Origin: Rhynchopus euleeides
Taxonomy: Eukaryota > Euglenozoa > Diplonemea > Diplonemida > Diplonemidae
Assembly: GCA_963210315.1 (NCBI GenBank)
Contig: OY723278.1
Location: 806,001 to 870,000 of the forward strand
DNA: 64,000 nucleotides
Direction: 5' to 3'
Shown here: positions 40,873-51,609 of the stretch, in pieces
Position numbering within the stretch: the stretch's first letter is position 1
How the letters are laid out: every line of letters begins with the position of its first letter
The notes under the pieces: generated by a model
What the model was told of the DNA's origin: nothing
Databases searched by the model: none
The model's input: only the letters and a program-made list of their open reading frames with translations
Position numbers and translations under genes: made by a program

Positions 40873-41238
40873 CTTGTCCAGCATCAGTAGAGTGTCCAGT
40901 CTGGCGGACGACTGCTACTGTCCGCCCGGGCCCTCACACCGGTGATTCCGGCTCTCCTCGCGAGTGCCGAGTGACCCCCACCTCCAGCTTGTCGACTGCC
41001 GCGTTGGCGGCGGCGTCCGCGTCCGCATTCCACTTTCGGCCCACGTGCACGAGAGTGATCCGTGTGCCGGCCGCCCGCAGGGCGGCGATGCGTTCTCTGG
41101 CCTTGACGTACAGCGGGCGGAGCTTCTTGCTCCGGCACATGGTGTCGGTGTTGACCTGGTCCGCAACCAGCTGACTATCGCCATACACCACCACCTCGCC
41201 CACCGGCGGGTGGTCAATCAGTTCATCTAGGCAGAGCA
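40873..41238 (-). mobile_element. 5'-truncated LINE copy (LINE A)
   Basis: About 365 bp, nearly identical to the last part of LINE B (32736-33100): the end of RNase H from CLDELIDHPPV to the stop, plus the 3' UTR. I counted about three differences, so the two copies are close in age. The 5' junction with the peroxidase gene falls in a few shared bases (GCTCTGC). Its 3' end abuts the same target sequence as LINE B. Confidence 0.88.
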
Positions 41239-41922
41239 TCCGCAGAGCGACGGGGAACCCATGTACTCCAGCGCCGTGTTGCCTGCCAGCTGGTACAGGT
41301 CTGCGTATGTCACAAACGGGTGTGCCCGCTTGACAGCCTCCAGCGCGTTCACCGCAACGTCCACCCCCCGGTTGTCCGCAAGCGACAGCTCCGGGTTCGA
41401 GCGGATGCACCCGCCGTTGCTCCCGCCGATCGGCAGCTCCGCCTCGTTGTACGTCGCGAGGCTGTGCCACGCCAGGCGCACCAGCAGCGGGCGGAACGAC
41501 CCGGGCTGCTGCTCGATCACCTGCACAATCGTTGCCACCACAGGCAGGTACTGCGCCTGCGACGCTGCGGCAATAGCCTGACCGGGGCGCGTCAGTGCAT
41601 TCCCGAAGTCCAGCTCGGGCGCAGGCGTCGGTGCAGGCGGTGTGGGTGTCTGCGGCACAGGGGCGGGAGTGGCCGCCGTCGGCACGGGCGCAGGCACAGG
41701 CGTAGTCGTCGGTGCGGCAGGTGTCGGTGTCTGCGACACAGGGACCGGAGTGGCCACCGTCGGCACGGGCACAGGCACAGACGTTGTCACAGGTGCAGGC
41801 TCAGGTGTCTGAGGCAGAGGCACAGGTGTGCGCCTCGGGCGGCGCCCGCCCCGCCCTCGCTGTGCGTCCACCACAGACGTCCCCATCACGACAAATGCAC
41901 AGAACAGCAGCGCGCTCCTCAT
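41239..41922 (-). pseudogene. 5' part of secreted class I haem peroxidase
   Basis: From ATG 41922: a signal peptide (MRSALLFCAFVVMGTSVVDA), a basic stretch, a Pro/Val/Thr/Ala-rich linker of about 70 residues, then the distal half of a class I peroxidase domain. FRPLLVRLAWHSLATYN holds the distal Arg, Trp and His. It is followed by GGSNGGCIRSNPE and FVTYADLYQLAGNTALEYMG. Homology stops at GSPSL, where LINE A begins; a TAG follows within a few codons. With the 3' part at 32511-32735 the gene lacks the middle of the domain (haem-proximal His), so it cannot make a working enzyme. Loss of the target segment probably accompanied the LINE A insertion. Confidence 0.85.
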
Positions 41923-42491
41923 CTTGTTTGGTAAGGGTTGAGTTATCCTGTGCATGGCATGTGGTGCAGACTCCGAAAGATTGGACGGATTTGGCGCACA
42001 ACAACAGCCATATACTTTTGCCCACAAATAAAGCTTCGTGGCGGCCACAACATTACGCCAGGACTTGGGGAGTCCGATAAACGAACACAACAGCCACATC
42101 CCCAGCATGCACAACACATAGCCGCTAGATAGGCTCGCGAGATTGGCCCCCGCAGCTGGGCCAATTGCCTCAGGCCGATAAGCCCTGCCGAAAAAGGGTA
42201 CGGGGCATGGGCTGTGGGGTGCGGGGTGCGGGGAGTGGGGTCTTGGTGCGGGTCAGGGCATCAGTGGCTTTGAACTGCAGGTACCAGTCGAGTGTGCTGT
42301 GCCGTCACCCTGCTGCAGGGCAGCAAGTAACTTTGACAGCATGGTGCTGACCGATACCTTACCAAACCCTCAGCTGCCGGGGCGGCTGACTTTTCTGTTG
42401 CAGTGGTGGACGCACCAAGCGAATAACGATGACACCCCCTCCACTGACACATGCACACAGACCGCACACGCCCCACCCACCCTCCGCCTCA
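41923..42491. other. Intergenic, no gene recognised
   Basis: The spacer between the peroxidase start and the FkbM-type gene. G-rich around 42205-42245; no repeat family or gene is seen. Confidence 0.6.
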
Positions 42492-43739
42492 CTACGGCTG
42501 TGGGGAGGCCCACTGGCGGCGGGAAGCAAACACGAGGGACAGCGGGACATCTTCCGACACGCTGTGCTGCACGGTGACGTGCTGCAGGCCGTGCTGCTCC
42601 AGGAGCCCCACCACCTCCCCGAGGCGTGCAGGGTCTCTGCCGGTGTGCACCTCCACCGCCACGCTCTGGATGGTTTCAAACCCCGCCCCGGACAGGGCCT
42701 GCAGGGCTGCCAGCTCGGCCCCCTCCACATCCAGCTTCAGCAGGTCCACGCGGTGCAGGCTGTGGTCGCGCAGGATGGCGTCGAGCGTACGGACCTCACA
42801 CTTGACAACCTCGAGGGGCTGCGAGGTGAACCCCTTGTCGTCTCCGGGCCGCTGCACCGCGTCCTCCGCGTGGCACGTCGCGGTCACCGAGCTCCCACGC
42901 CTCGTGGTGAAGGGGGCAAACCCGCCACGCGCCCCCACGCCGCACTGCAGCACGCCCGGGCGCACCTCCACTGGATACCGCTCCAGGTTGAGCTGCAGCG
43001 CGCAGCACGTGGCTGGCACAGGCTCCACACACATCACGCTGGGCTGGGCCCCGCCGAAGCCCCTCTGGGCATAGCGCCTGAGGAACTCGATGGTGAAGTA
43101 CCCCACGTTGGCCCCGCAGTCCAACACGCAGGGCGCACCACCTGCACCCCCCGCAGCAGCCGAGTCGTGCGCCTGCTGCACGATATCGACAGTGCCAAAG
43201 TAAGCCTCGATATGCGGCGCCTGCATGGCAAAGGCACGCGGCCTGTCCTCAAAGAGGCAGTCGCTGCCGTCCTCCAGCATGCGCAGGGCAGGGCTGGGCA
43301 CAATGCCGCTGTGGCGGTGCCAGTAAGGCACAACCATGGGGTCGGCCGCATCGGCAGCGTCGGTGCGGGCGGCAAGCTCTCCGTTGCCTGCAATGGTACC
43401 CCCCTCGCAGCGCGTACGCTCGTCGAAATCCATCTCGGCAACCTCCTTGATGGTGGGCGGGCGCCGCCGTGGCGAGCCGTCCTTGCTTGCCCCTTCGACA
43501 ACCTTCGCACCGCTGCCGTCATACGTCACGGTGCTGCGATACCGCCGCAGCTGCACCGCAGCCGCCGTGCGACCCCCCCTGTCCCCATCAGGGCACAGGG
43601 GCGCAGCCGCAAGCCCCAACACAGCGCCGGCCTGCGCAGGCCTGAGGGCGCATGCCCCCTGCAGCACACTAGCTGTGGCACGCCGCATGTGCCTGCGCTG
43701 CGCTGCCTGGGGACGGGCGGTGGGGCTCAGCGAGGGCAT
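42492..43739 (-). CDS. FkbM-type SAM-dependent methyltransferase
   Basis: 415 residues from ATG 43739. The class I methyltransferase motif I is CVLDCGANVGYFTIEF (about 204-219), followed by MCVEPVPATCCALQLN (motif II region). The FkbM hallmark VDLLKLDVEGAELAALQAL lies at about 337-355. The first 100 residues are low complexity and Arg/Ala-rich, which could be an organelle-targeting or unstructured extension; an internal start at Met18 (MRRATASVLQG) is possible. FkbM proteins methylate O- or N-groups on sugars, polyketides or small molecules; the substrate here is unknown. The ATG is two bases after a TTTGTGAG acceptor-like site on the sense strand. Confidence 0.85.
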   Translation of the reverse strand: MPSLSPTARPQAAQRRHMRRATASVLQGACALRPAQAGAVLGLAAAPLCPDGDRGGRTAAAVQLRRYRSTVTYDGSGAKVVEGASKDGSPRRRPPTIKEVAEMDFDERTRCEGGTIAGNGELAARTDAADAADPMVVPYWHRHSGIVPSPALRMLEDGSDCLFEDRPRAFAMQAPHIEAYFGTVDIVQQAHDSAAAGGAGGAPCVLDCGANVGYFTIEFLRRYAQRGFGGAQPSVMCVEPVPATCCALQLNLERYPVEVRPGVLQCGVGARGGFAPFTTRRGSSVTATCHAEDAVQRPGDDKGFTSQPLEVVKCEVRTLDAILRDHSLHRVDLLKLDVEGAELAALQALSGAGFETIQSVAVEVHTGRDPARLGEVVGLLEQHGLQHVTVQHSVSEDVPLSLVFASRRQWASPQP

Positions 43740-46700
43740 TCCTCACAAACACACAGCAGCAAGAAACACGAGCAAGAGAAAGGGGCGGGGCAGGCGGGGG
43801 TGGGTGTGGGCTGGGGATTGCTGCCTGCCATGACGCCCCCCTGCAACCTCTTCTAGCCCCTCGACGAGGGAGAGGAACACCTGACACGCACCGCATGGCT
43901 ACCGCCTCGCCACTCTGCCTTTGCCCCTCGGATGCGTGTTGCCCGCCCCCTTCCGGCATTGAAGCAAACCACCCACGCGACAAACGAGACGGGGGGCGGC
44001 TACACCCCCTCTTCCTCTTGTGTGGGACCATCTCACACCGAGCTCACTCGGGGGGTGGGCATGCTTACAACACACACATCCCACCCCACCCACCCCCCCC
44101 CGCAGCCCATGTTGGCCTTTTTTTAAAAAGGAGTCCGGGTTTTGTTTGCGCGCACGATGTGGCACCCATTTGACCCTTCCGATGTGGCAAAAGCAAGCTT
44201 GCTTTTTTTGGGGGGGGTGGGAAACTGTTCATTGCCCCAAGAGAGAGGGCAAAAGAAGGATAAGATGGCTAAGAAGGAGTAAGTAAGGGGGTCTTCGCTG
44301 GTCGTTATTCTTCGTCAATCTTCGTCAGTTTTCAGCCAATTCAACTGGAAATGCACCAAAACGCACTGACGACTACCCCGGAGCGAAGACCCCCCTAAGA
44401 AGGAGTACAGAAAAAACCTCACCGAGAAAGCCTCTGTTCCGGATGCGATATCCACCCCCAAAACACACACGCGTGAACACTGCTGTCCACTGCGATACCC
44501 AGCCTCTGCGGCTGAATCTCACAGCAGAAGAAAGCAATACTCGGTTCGGTGTGACAGATGGACGGTGTGCGAATGGACCCAAACACATCAAGGGAAGGTT
44601 TCCCTAAAAACCCCCCCCCACCCCTTGACAGAATGAAGGCGGGCAGTTCCATGCGTGTTTTCAACGAACTCTGGGGGGGGTGGGGGGAACGGACGGACAG
44701 TGGGTAGCGGTGTGGGGGAGAGGAAGGGCGAGGGGAGGGGAGGTGAGGGCAGAAAGGGAAGGAATGGGGGGGGAGATATATGGAAATCTAAAGAAAACTC
44801 GGATCGAGCTTTCGGGCGTGAGGGGGAGGGAGGGAGTGAGTGGGTAATGTGGTTTGCTTGGGTGAGGGTGGGTGGGGGGGGGGGGGTCTGAATTTGGGCA
44901 ATTAGTTCTGTGGCAGATAAAACCCCTGAAAGAAATACCGCTTGTTGATTCCCCCCCCTCCCCCCCCCCCCACCCCCACCCTCACCGCGCCTTTTTTTTC
45001 ACGTTTCTCGGAAAAAGCCACAATGCCCACACTACTCGCTGACTAAGTTAAAGCCGAGGGGGCGGGAGGAGACAGGGGAGGGGTTTGGGCGAGGGCAAAG
45101 GGGGGAGGGAAGGGATGGGTGATGGGGGGTGGGGTGGGGTAAGGAAAACACAAATTCCAGGGAGCCGGAAAAAAAATAAAAGCAGTGTATGGGGGGGAAA
45201 GGGTTGAGGGCCGCACATTCCCTCCACAAAGGGAGGGGAACCTCCGCGCTCTGCGCTGCGGGCAATATTTACCTCTGCTCAACAAAGGCATCTCCTGCAG
45301 CCGGAGCTGCTGCGGAGGTTTGTCCTTTGTTTTCCTGAAGCGCTGTACTCCACTAATCTTGTGACACTGAGCAGGAGGCCCTGCTGTGGTAAAAAGAAAA
45401 GTGAAATATACCGAAATGTCCCGTTTAATCCATCCACGTCGCGAAGATTCCCCCACAGAAGGCTGAAAATCCCCCGCCTTCTGCAACATGTTGCGTTGTG
45501 ACATCGCATCGGCAAACCAACCAACCCCGACACTGCAAGACGAGGCAGTGGTGGTGGCTCACGCAAAGTTACCTTTGCGCTGCACTCATGAGGGACATGG
45601 AGGTGAGATGAGCATGGCAAAAGCCCACACACATGGGGAAAACCGTGCCTGCCCCACAGGTGAAAACCAAAATCCCATTTTATTCTGCACCTGTTGAGGC
45701 CCTCATAGTTCAAAGTGTGCCCGCCATCAGTTCAATAACCCGCTCCTTTTCTAACACAAAAAATGCAACAAAAACTGGGGGTGGGGGGTATGGGTGGTGT
45801 GGAACGATCCGACCGAGTTTTTCTGTTGAGCAGCCCCTCCTCCCCCTCCGTGAATGGGGGAGGCACTCCCCCCCCCCCCCATTATCACGTGGAGGTCGGC
45901 CTTTAGGCTTTGCTCGCAACACACACACACCCCACCCCACCCCACCCTTGGTGCCGGCTGCCCAAATCCAACCCGGCGTAGAGAACGACCAGGCCGTGGC
46001 ACAACACACCAGTGATTTCTTTTTGTTTTTGCGAGACCCAACCCCACCACAACACCCCCATGTAGGAGGCTGGACGCGACTCTCTTTTTTTTCAAATCTT
46101 CTTTTTTCAGCGTTTTCTTTCAGATTTCTATATGGCGACGATGACAACACGGGGCACTCAAATGCGAACGATACAAAGGAAAACCGCCAGCATTCGCAGT
46201 GCACCTGCCCTCAAGGGAGGGAGTGGGGGGGGAGGATTGCATAGAACGGGGAAGGGCGGTGGTGGTTGGGAATCGGGCAGGGGGAGAGTGTGGCAAGCAG
46301 GACGCGCTTGCCGTCACGGATATTGGGAGGCGGTGATGGTGAACCAGGCGTTCCGCCTGGCTGGGTTTGGTGGGGCAGAGGAGTATTCAAAAGGAGAAAG
46401 GTAAGGTACAGAGAGACACACACACGTGACGCTTGCTTTGGTCCGCGCTTGCGTGGGCTGGGGCTTCAGGGGAGGGGGGGCAGCACGCCAGCGACACGTT
46501 GTCAAGCACTTGAGAGAGAGAGTTGACCGTCCCTTCACTCTAATCGCAGGCAAAGTGTGAGACGGGGTGGTGGTGGTGGGGGAGGGGGCTGAGTCGGGGG
46601 AATACCTATGGGCAGGAGGGTGATGGAGGTCTAGTTACCCTCTCTGCATCAGAACGAGGAACAGAGGTGCGGGGAGGGGGGGTCGGGGGGGGGGGAGGGA

Positions 46701-47337
46701 GGGGGGGGGGACGGACGAGGGACGGAGGCTTAGTGTTGGAACATTATTCCCCCCCCCCCCGGCCCGTGATTCTGATAGTTCCGGTAAAATCACAAAAGCC
46801 GCAACCATCTGGTATCATTATAAGGTGCCATCAGGCCTGACCTCACCATCCATTCCTTCTGCAGGTTGTCCCAGTGGGCAGTGGGCAGGGAGGTTGCCGA
46901 AGACGACAGAATCAAACAGCCCCAGGCCAGGCCGGAATGCACCGTATTGCATGGGTGTGCCCAATTCGAGAGGAAGCTCTCGGCTTCGACAACCCAACCT
47001 GGCAAGGCTGATGATGCCCGGGATCAACCATGCTGTGAGGTGAGGCAAGCCCTCGGAGGTTGGACCTCTCTGGTGTTTCCATGATATTTTTTTGTTGGGG
47101 GGGGGGGGGGTGGGGGGCACACCCACCACACTCTCTCAAGAAAAGGGTGGCCTGGCTGCGCAGGGCAGCGGAGACGGCACCCAAGAGACGCGTGGCACGC
47201 AATGACTCTACTGCAATAACTCTGCTCTGTATGTACGTGTGTGATCTAGCCAAAAATGGAATGGGAAGGGGTGGAGTGTGATCAAGGTGTGAAATGGGAA
47301 ATGGGTGGGTAGGGCGGGGGGGGGGGGGGTAGGGGCG
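43740..47337. other. Gene-free stretch rich in purine tracts
   Basis: No gene recognised. It contains the fourth 109-bp MITE (44287-44395), long plus-strand purine-rich tracts (44655-44890, 45055-45215, 46560-46735) and many G or C runs of ten or more bases. Small frames on both strands are low complexity. Confidence 0.6.
44287..44395. mobile_element. 109-bp MITE, copy 4 (TSD TAA)
   Basis: Terminal inverted repeats GGGGGTCTTCGCT, TAA on both flanks, and again exactly 109 bp. The inner sequence is largely different from the other copies but keeps CGTCAGTTTTCAGCCAA, so it is a second subfamily. The flanking sequence TAAGAAGGAGTA occurs on both sides (44270 and 44396). Confidence 0.83.
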
Positions 47338-47821
47338 GGTACACGGTGGGATCTTGTAAATTTTACATGTATAACTACAAGTATAATACATGTATTATAC
47401 ATGTATAATACTTGCATGTCAACTATTATACATGTATAATACATGTATATGCCTGAAATATACATGTAAAATACATGTATATCAAGTAAAAATACATGTA
47501 TAATACTTGCATGTCAACTATTATACATGTATTTTTACTTGATATACATGTATTTTACATGTATATTTCAGGCATTTACATGTATTTTACATGTATAATA
47601 CTTGTCATGCAAGTATTATACATGTAAAATACTTGCATGACAAGTAAAATACTTGCATGCAAGTAAAATACATGTATTTTACTTGCATGCAGTGGTTACG
47701 CAGTTTTGGAAACGCAAAAACAATTACATACGGAAAACCGCACGTGCCGTTTTTTTCAGTTGAAAATTATTGCGGACGGCACCCACCCAGGACATGGTCA
47801 CTAGACGGGCACACGCTACAT

Positions 47822-47878
47822 GGGGGGTCTGGGGGGCGGAGCCCCCCAGCCGCCGGAGGCCACGGTAGTGAACATCTG
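47822..47878 (+). repeat. Dispersed GC-hairpin repeat, copy 3
   Basis: Hairpin GGGGGGCGGAGCCCCCC with tail CAGCCGCCGGAGGCCACGG and TAGTGAACATC. It is preceded by ACTAGACGGGCACACGCTAC, a leader shared with the copy at 48401. Confidence 0.85.
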
Positions 47879-47986
47879 TTCATTGTGGACGTACAGATTC
47901 TGTGTGAATTGGCTGCGTCCTACTGAGACTACTGGAGTGGTTGGATTCCCTGACCTTATGAGATCGGAGTACGAGACGCGCACTAC

Positions 47987-48040
47987 AGGGGGGTCCGGAG
48001 CCCCCCCAGCCGCCGGAGGCCACGGTAGTGAGCATCTGTT
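47987..48040 (+). repeat. Dispersed GC-hairpin repeat, copy 4
   Basis: The hairpin is shortened (GGGGGGTCCGGAGCCCCCCC), but the tail CAGCCGCCGGAGGCCACGG and TAGTGAGCATC is conserved, so the tail is the more stable part of the family. Confidence 0.82.
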
Positions 48041-48400
48041 CCGGTGTAACGCTAGGTTAGCGTCGCCCCAGTGTATGTGGGTTGACGCTTGGTTGACGTT
48101 CGGAGGGGGCAGGTGTGTTTTTAATCCCCGGTCTTCCCAGCCAAAAATCCCCGATTCATCCCCGCTTTTTTCCAGCAAAAAATGGTACCCAATGTCCCTC
48201 CTCCCCAGTGTGGGGCCCTTGGTCTTGCACCAAATGGGTTCCTTCCACGGTTCCTCCCGCTCGCGCCATCCTCGGGTGCTGGAGGAAAACCCAAAAAAAC
48301 GGCTTTCGGGACCGTTATTCCGACGATACCCCCCCGATATGCCAGCTGAAACAGCCCAAGGACTTGCTGCGGTTACTAGACGGGCAAACACACGCTCCAC

Positions 48401-48456
48401 GGGGGGTCTGGGGGGCGGAGCCCCCCAGCCGCCGGAGGCCACGGTAGTGAACGTCT
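48401..48456 (+). repeat. Dispersed GC-hairpin repeat, copy 5
   Basis: Full hairpin and tail; the leader ACTAGACGGGCAAACACACG is shared with copy 3. Confidence 0.85.
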
Positions 48457-50019
48457 GGCTCTTGGCTGGAAAAAAAGCCAGATTTTGGCTGGAAAAAAAC
48501 CGGTTTTTTTGCTGGAAAAAAAACCTGGTTTTGGCTGGAAAAAAACCTGAAAAAGGGCGGATGCCAAAAAGACTCATCCTCATCCCCCACTAGAAATACA
48601 CCTGGGAGGGGGGGGCGGGGAAAATTACCCAGGCACATGCGGAAATCCGCATGTGGAAACCGTACGTACGGATTTCGCCAAAAAAAATACCCTACGGAAA
48701 TCCGCATGTTCCGCATGCGGAGCGTAACCACTGCTTGCATGCAAGTATTTTACTTGTCATGCAAGTATTATACATGTATTTTACTTGTCATGCAAGTATT
48801 TTACATGTATAATACTTGCATGACAAGTATTATACATGTAAAATACATGTAAATGCCTGAAATATACATGTAAAATACATGTATATCAAGTAAAAATACA
48901 AGTATAATAGTTGACATGCAAGTATTATACTTGTATTTTTACTTGATATACATGTATTTTACATGTATATTTCAGGCATATACATGTATTATACATGTAT
49001 AATAGTTGACATGCAAGTATTATACATGTATAATACATGTATATACTTGTAGTTATACATGTAAAATTTACAAGATCCCACCGTGTATACCCCTGTGAGA
49101 AAATGGGTATTTTCAGGACACGCTCTAAACACCTCTCAGCCCCTACCTGACACACGCACCGACCCCAAAGGGTGCCAGAATGATATCCTGAGGCCACCAA
49201 CACCATTTGTGGGGCCTTATGGGGTGTTTTTTGGGGTTCCGGAAAATTTGCCCACCGGTGGTTCCTGGTGGTACCGTAGGCCCACCTCTGTTTGCTGGAC
49301 AAGCCCTTTTGCTGGCACAATACGGGGTAGGCGTGGTGAAGGAGGTGTCGGAAATTGCCCGGACACGAGTTTCGACGATTGTGCCCCTGTCCCACTGATT
49401 TTTGCGCGAATTACATGCACGTATAGGCGTGCCTTGGCCTGTACAGGCCTGGATAGGCACAGATTGCCTGTATGGATTGATCTCGATGTGCATATCCCGA
49501 CAGGTATGGGCCTGTATGGTCTTGTTATCCTGCGTGGAGCCCTGCTGAAAAATCAGATGGCTGTCGGTATTCACAGCCAGTATATTTCTTTCACAGAGCA
49601 CCCGAAGCTCGTCAATACGATTGCGCTTCAGGGCGCGCCTGTGCCTCGCCTGATGGGCAATTCGCCCATCACGTCCCTCAACAGAGCCAGGTGTCACAGG
49701 AATGACTTCCATCGATTCGGGTGGTTTGCAAAAGCCTCCTCGTCATTTGCTTCGAATTCAGCAAATTTGTGCATAGTAACTCAGTTCACCTGCTGCGTGT
49801 CTGTGCATTCCTGCTGTTGACAGTGCTGCAGTGTGCGCAGCCAGGCATTGGTTCCCATGCTGGCAGGCAGGTGTTTGGACTTTGAATTTCATGAGGGTTT
49901 GGAGGCGTGCCTTGAGCCTATCGAAATGATTGCGCCTCAGCTGCTAATATCTCACCAGGAGCGCCCAGTTCTTCTGCGAAGATGAGTTTTCAGAAGTGAC
50001 TGAGTTCAACTGTGGCACA

Positions 50020-50185
50020 GTGCGGCGCTCAACACAGGCAGCATGTCGTCATGGAGAAGAGTGTCGATTGCTATAGAATCTGGCATGCGGGAGTAGCCTC
50101 GTTCTACAGTCTGCGCGAGCTGGTCCCGAGGGTGATACTTTCTTGGTAACAGGCTTGTGGGGTGGCACTAGCCATGTGAAGGGGT
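50020..50185 (+). repeat. 166-bp direct repeat, copy 1
   Basis: From GTGCGGCGCTCAACACAGG to CCATGTGAAGGGGT. By eye identical in length and sequence to 52134-52299. It has no open frame or recognised RNA motif; nothing about it suggests tRNA or 5S. Confidence 0.88.
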
Positions 50186-51085
50186 TTTTTTTTTGTGCGG
50201 CCTGTGTGGTTGTCTTCGTCGTTTGTCTTCTTCGACCGGACATCCCCTTCTTCTGGAGACACCGATCTACTCCATGAACCTCGAGCTGATGCTGGAGCTT
50301 TCGGGAGCCTCTGCGAGTGGGTGGCCACGTTTTCTTTGGTGGACGCACCCAAAAGAAAATAAAGAAATAGAAAAAAACCCGAAAAGAGGTCGAGGCACCC
50401 GCTCCACTCCAGCACCGTGGGGCTGAGGTTCACGGATCACAGGTGAGGATCAGTCCTCTGTGAGGCGCTTATCCTGAAGACGAACCAGTTCCCCGGTCGG
50501 TCTCCAGAAACTCGGGCCGCGTCTGGCGCTGTATCGCCTCGGCGGGGCTGTCGTCCCTTACAGTCTTTTCTGTACGAGGTTTTCCACAGGCTGCACACCT
50601 GCCCCGCGGCTGTGTGGCAGTCTTCGCGGAGTGCAATGCGAAGGTCTGGCCTGACGTGGTGTGACTATTTAGACTCCGGGTGTCTCCACCCATCCTGGTC
50701 TGGGGAGCCTCGTTACCCAAGCAGTTTTCGGTCATGCCCTGGACCACGGCCGTGCTAGACTCCTGGTGCAGGCACCCGTCATGGTCCGGGGACGGCCCCC
50801 CCAGGCAGTTTAACGTCTTACCCAGGACTTTTTTTTTCCCTCTTGTGTCCCATGCAGGGTATAAGATAGACTTTTTTTCTGGCGCCGTTTTCCGGTTTTT
50901 CTGGTTTTGAAAATTTTTCGCGCGCGCCTTCGGCGCGCGACCCGCGCAAACCCTCCCAGAGTCTGAGAGGGCCCGGTGCCTGCGCGCGTCCTGTCGTACT
51001 GAGGCTGCTTGGTGGCAGGCGCAGCAGCTGCTTCGAAAGTTTGGACTCTCGGCCAAAAAACCGGTCTGGTGCAATTTTTTTACGC

Positions 51086-51143
51086 AGGGGGGGTCTGGGG
51101 GGCGGAGCCCCCCAGCCGCCGGAGGCCACGGTAGGGAACATCT
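51086..51143 (+). repeat. Dispersed GC-hairpin repeat, copy 6
   Basis: Full hairpin and tail, ending CACGGTAGGGAACATCTG; it lacks the T of TAGTGAAC. Confidence 0.85.
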
Positions 51144-51559
51144 GTTCCCTACAGTCTGGATTCGCTTGTAAGTAGGAAGGCTTCGCTGTATCGCAGCCCG
51201 GCCAGCAGGAGATCACTGGTCCTTGAGGGTTCAACCTTCAGGGTGGAGGAGGACGGTGGAGCGACCACTCGTGACAGGTGTGCGTTGTGGGTGGAGTGGG
51301 TGCACGACAGAATGGCCAAAGGGTCCACGAGATCTCTGCACACATTCCGTTATCGAGGAGATGGGCACCTAGCTGTGACGACAGGCAACAAACAAATCTC
51401 ATCTGTTAGTTGCCCCCAATAGGCTTGGCGACCTTCAAGACTGCTTGAAAGTCGTTCGTGTTCTCGTCTCAGCCCTCCGGACAAGCAGATCTGTCTCGAG
51501 TTGGTGGGCTGTCGCCATGTATTCGATGGCACCGAGTGACGCTGCACAGAGGCAGACGA

Positions 51560-51609
51560 CACGGTGAACTCCAGCGGAGGTTACCCTACCTCCGCTGGAG
51601 TACACCGTG
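51560..51609. repeat. Strong 50-bp hairpin
   Basis: CACGGTGAACTCCAGCGGAG on the left pairs with CTCCGCTGGAGTACACCGTG on the right (20 of 21 positions of the full arms complementary, about 8-base loop). It lies in unique, gene-free DNA. A smaller hairpin ACATGGTGG...CCACCATGT follows near 51711-51736. Confidence 0.85.

Larger units (their letters stand above)
47338..49094. mobile_element. Foldback element with 360-bp TACATGTA-rich arms
   Basis: Two inverted arms (about 47338-47698 and 48730-49094) are about 98% identical by eye. Their ends begin GGGTACACGGTGGGATCTTG on the left and GGGTATACACGGTGGGATC on the right, reading inwards. The arms consist of TACATGTA, TACTTGCATG and similar palindromes, and themselves contain nested palindromes (centred near 47515 and 48915). 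The roughly 1-kb core carries three GC-hairpin repeats and tandem GGCTGGAAAAAAACC units (48465-48550), with no coding sequence. No clear target duplication was found. Confidence 0.85.

Noticed and set aside
47338-49094. CRISPR-like array
   Set aside because: The repeats are overlapping palindromes without regular spacers, in a eukaryotic context.
50469-51074. 201-codon minus-strand frame with CAACGKPR and repeated CLG motifs
   Set aside because: The possible Zn-binding pattern is too short, the flanks are repeat DNA, and no start context supports it.
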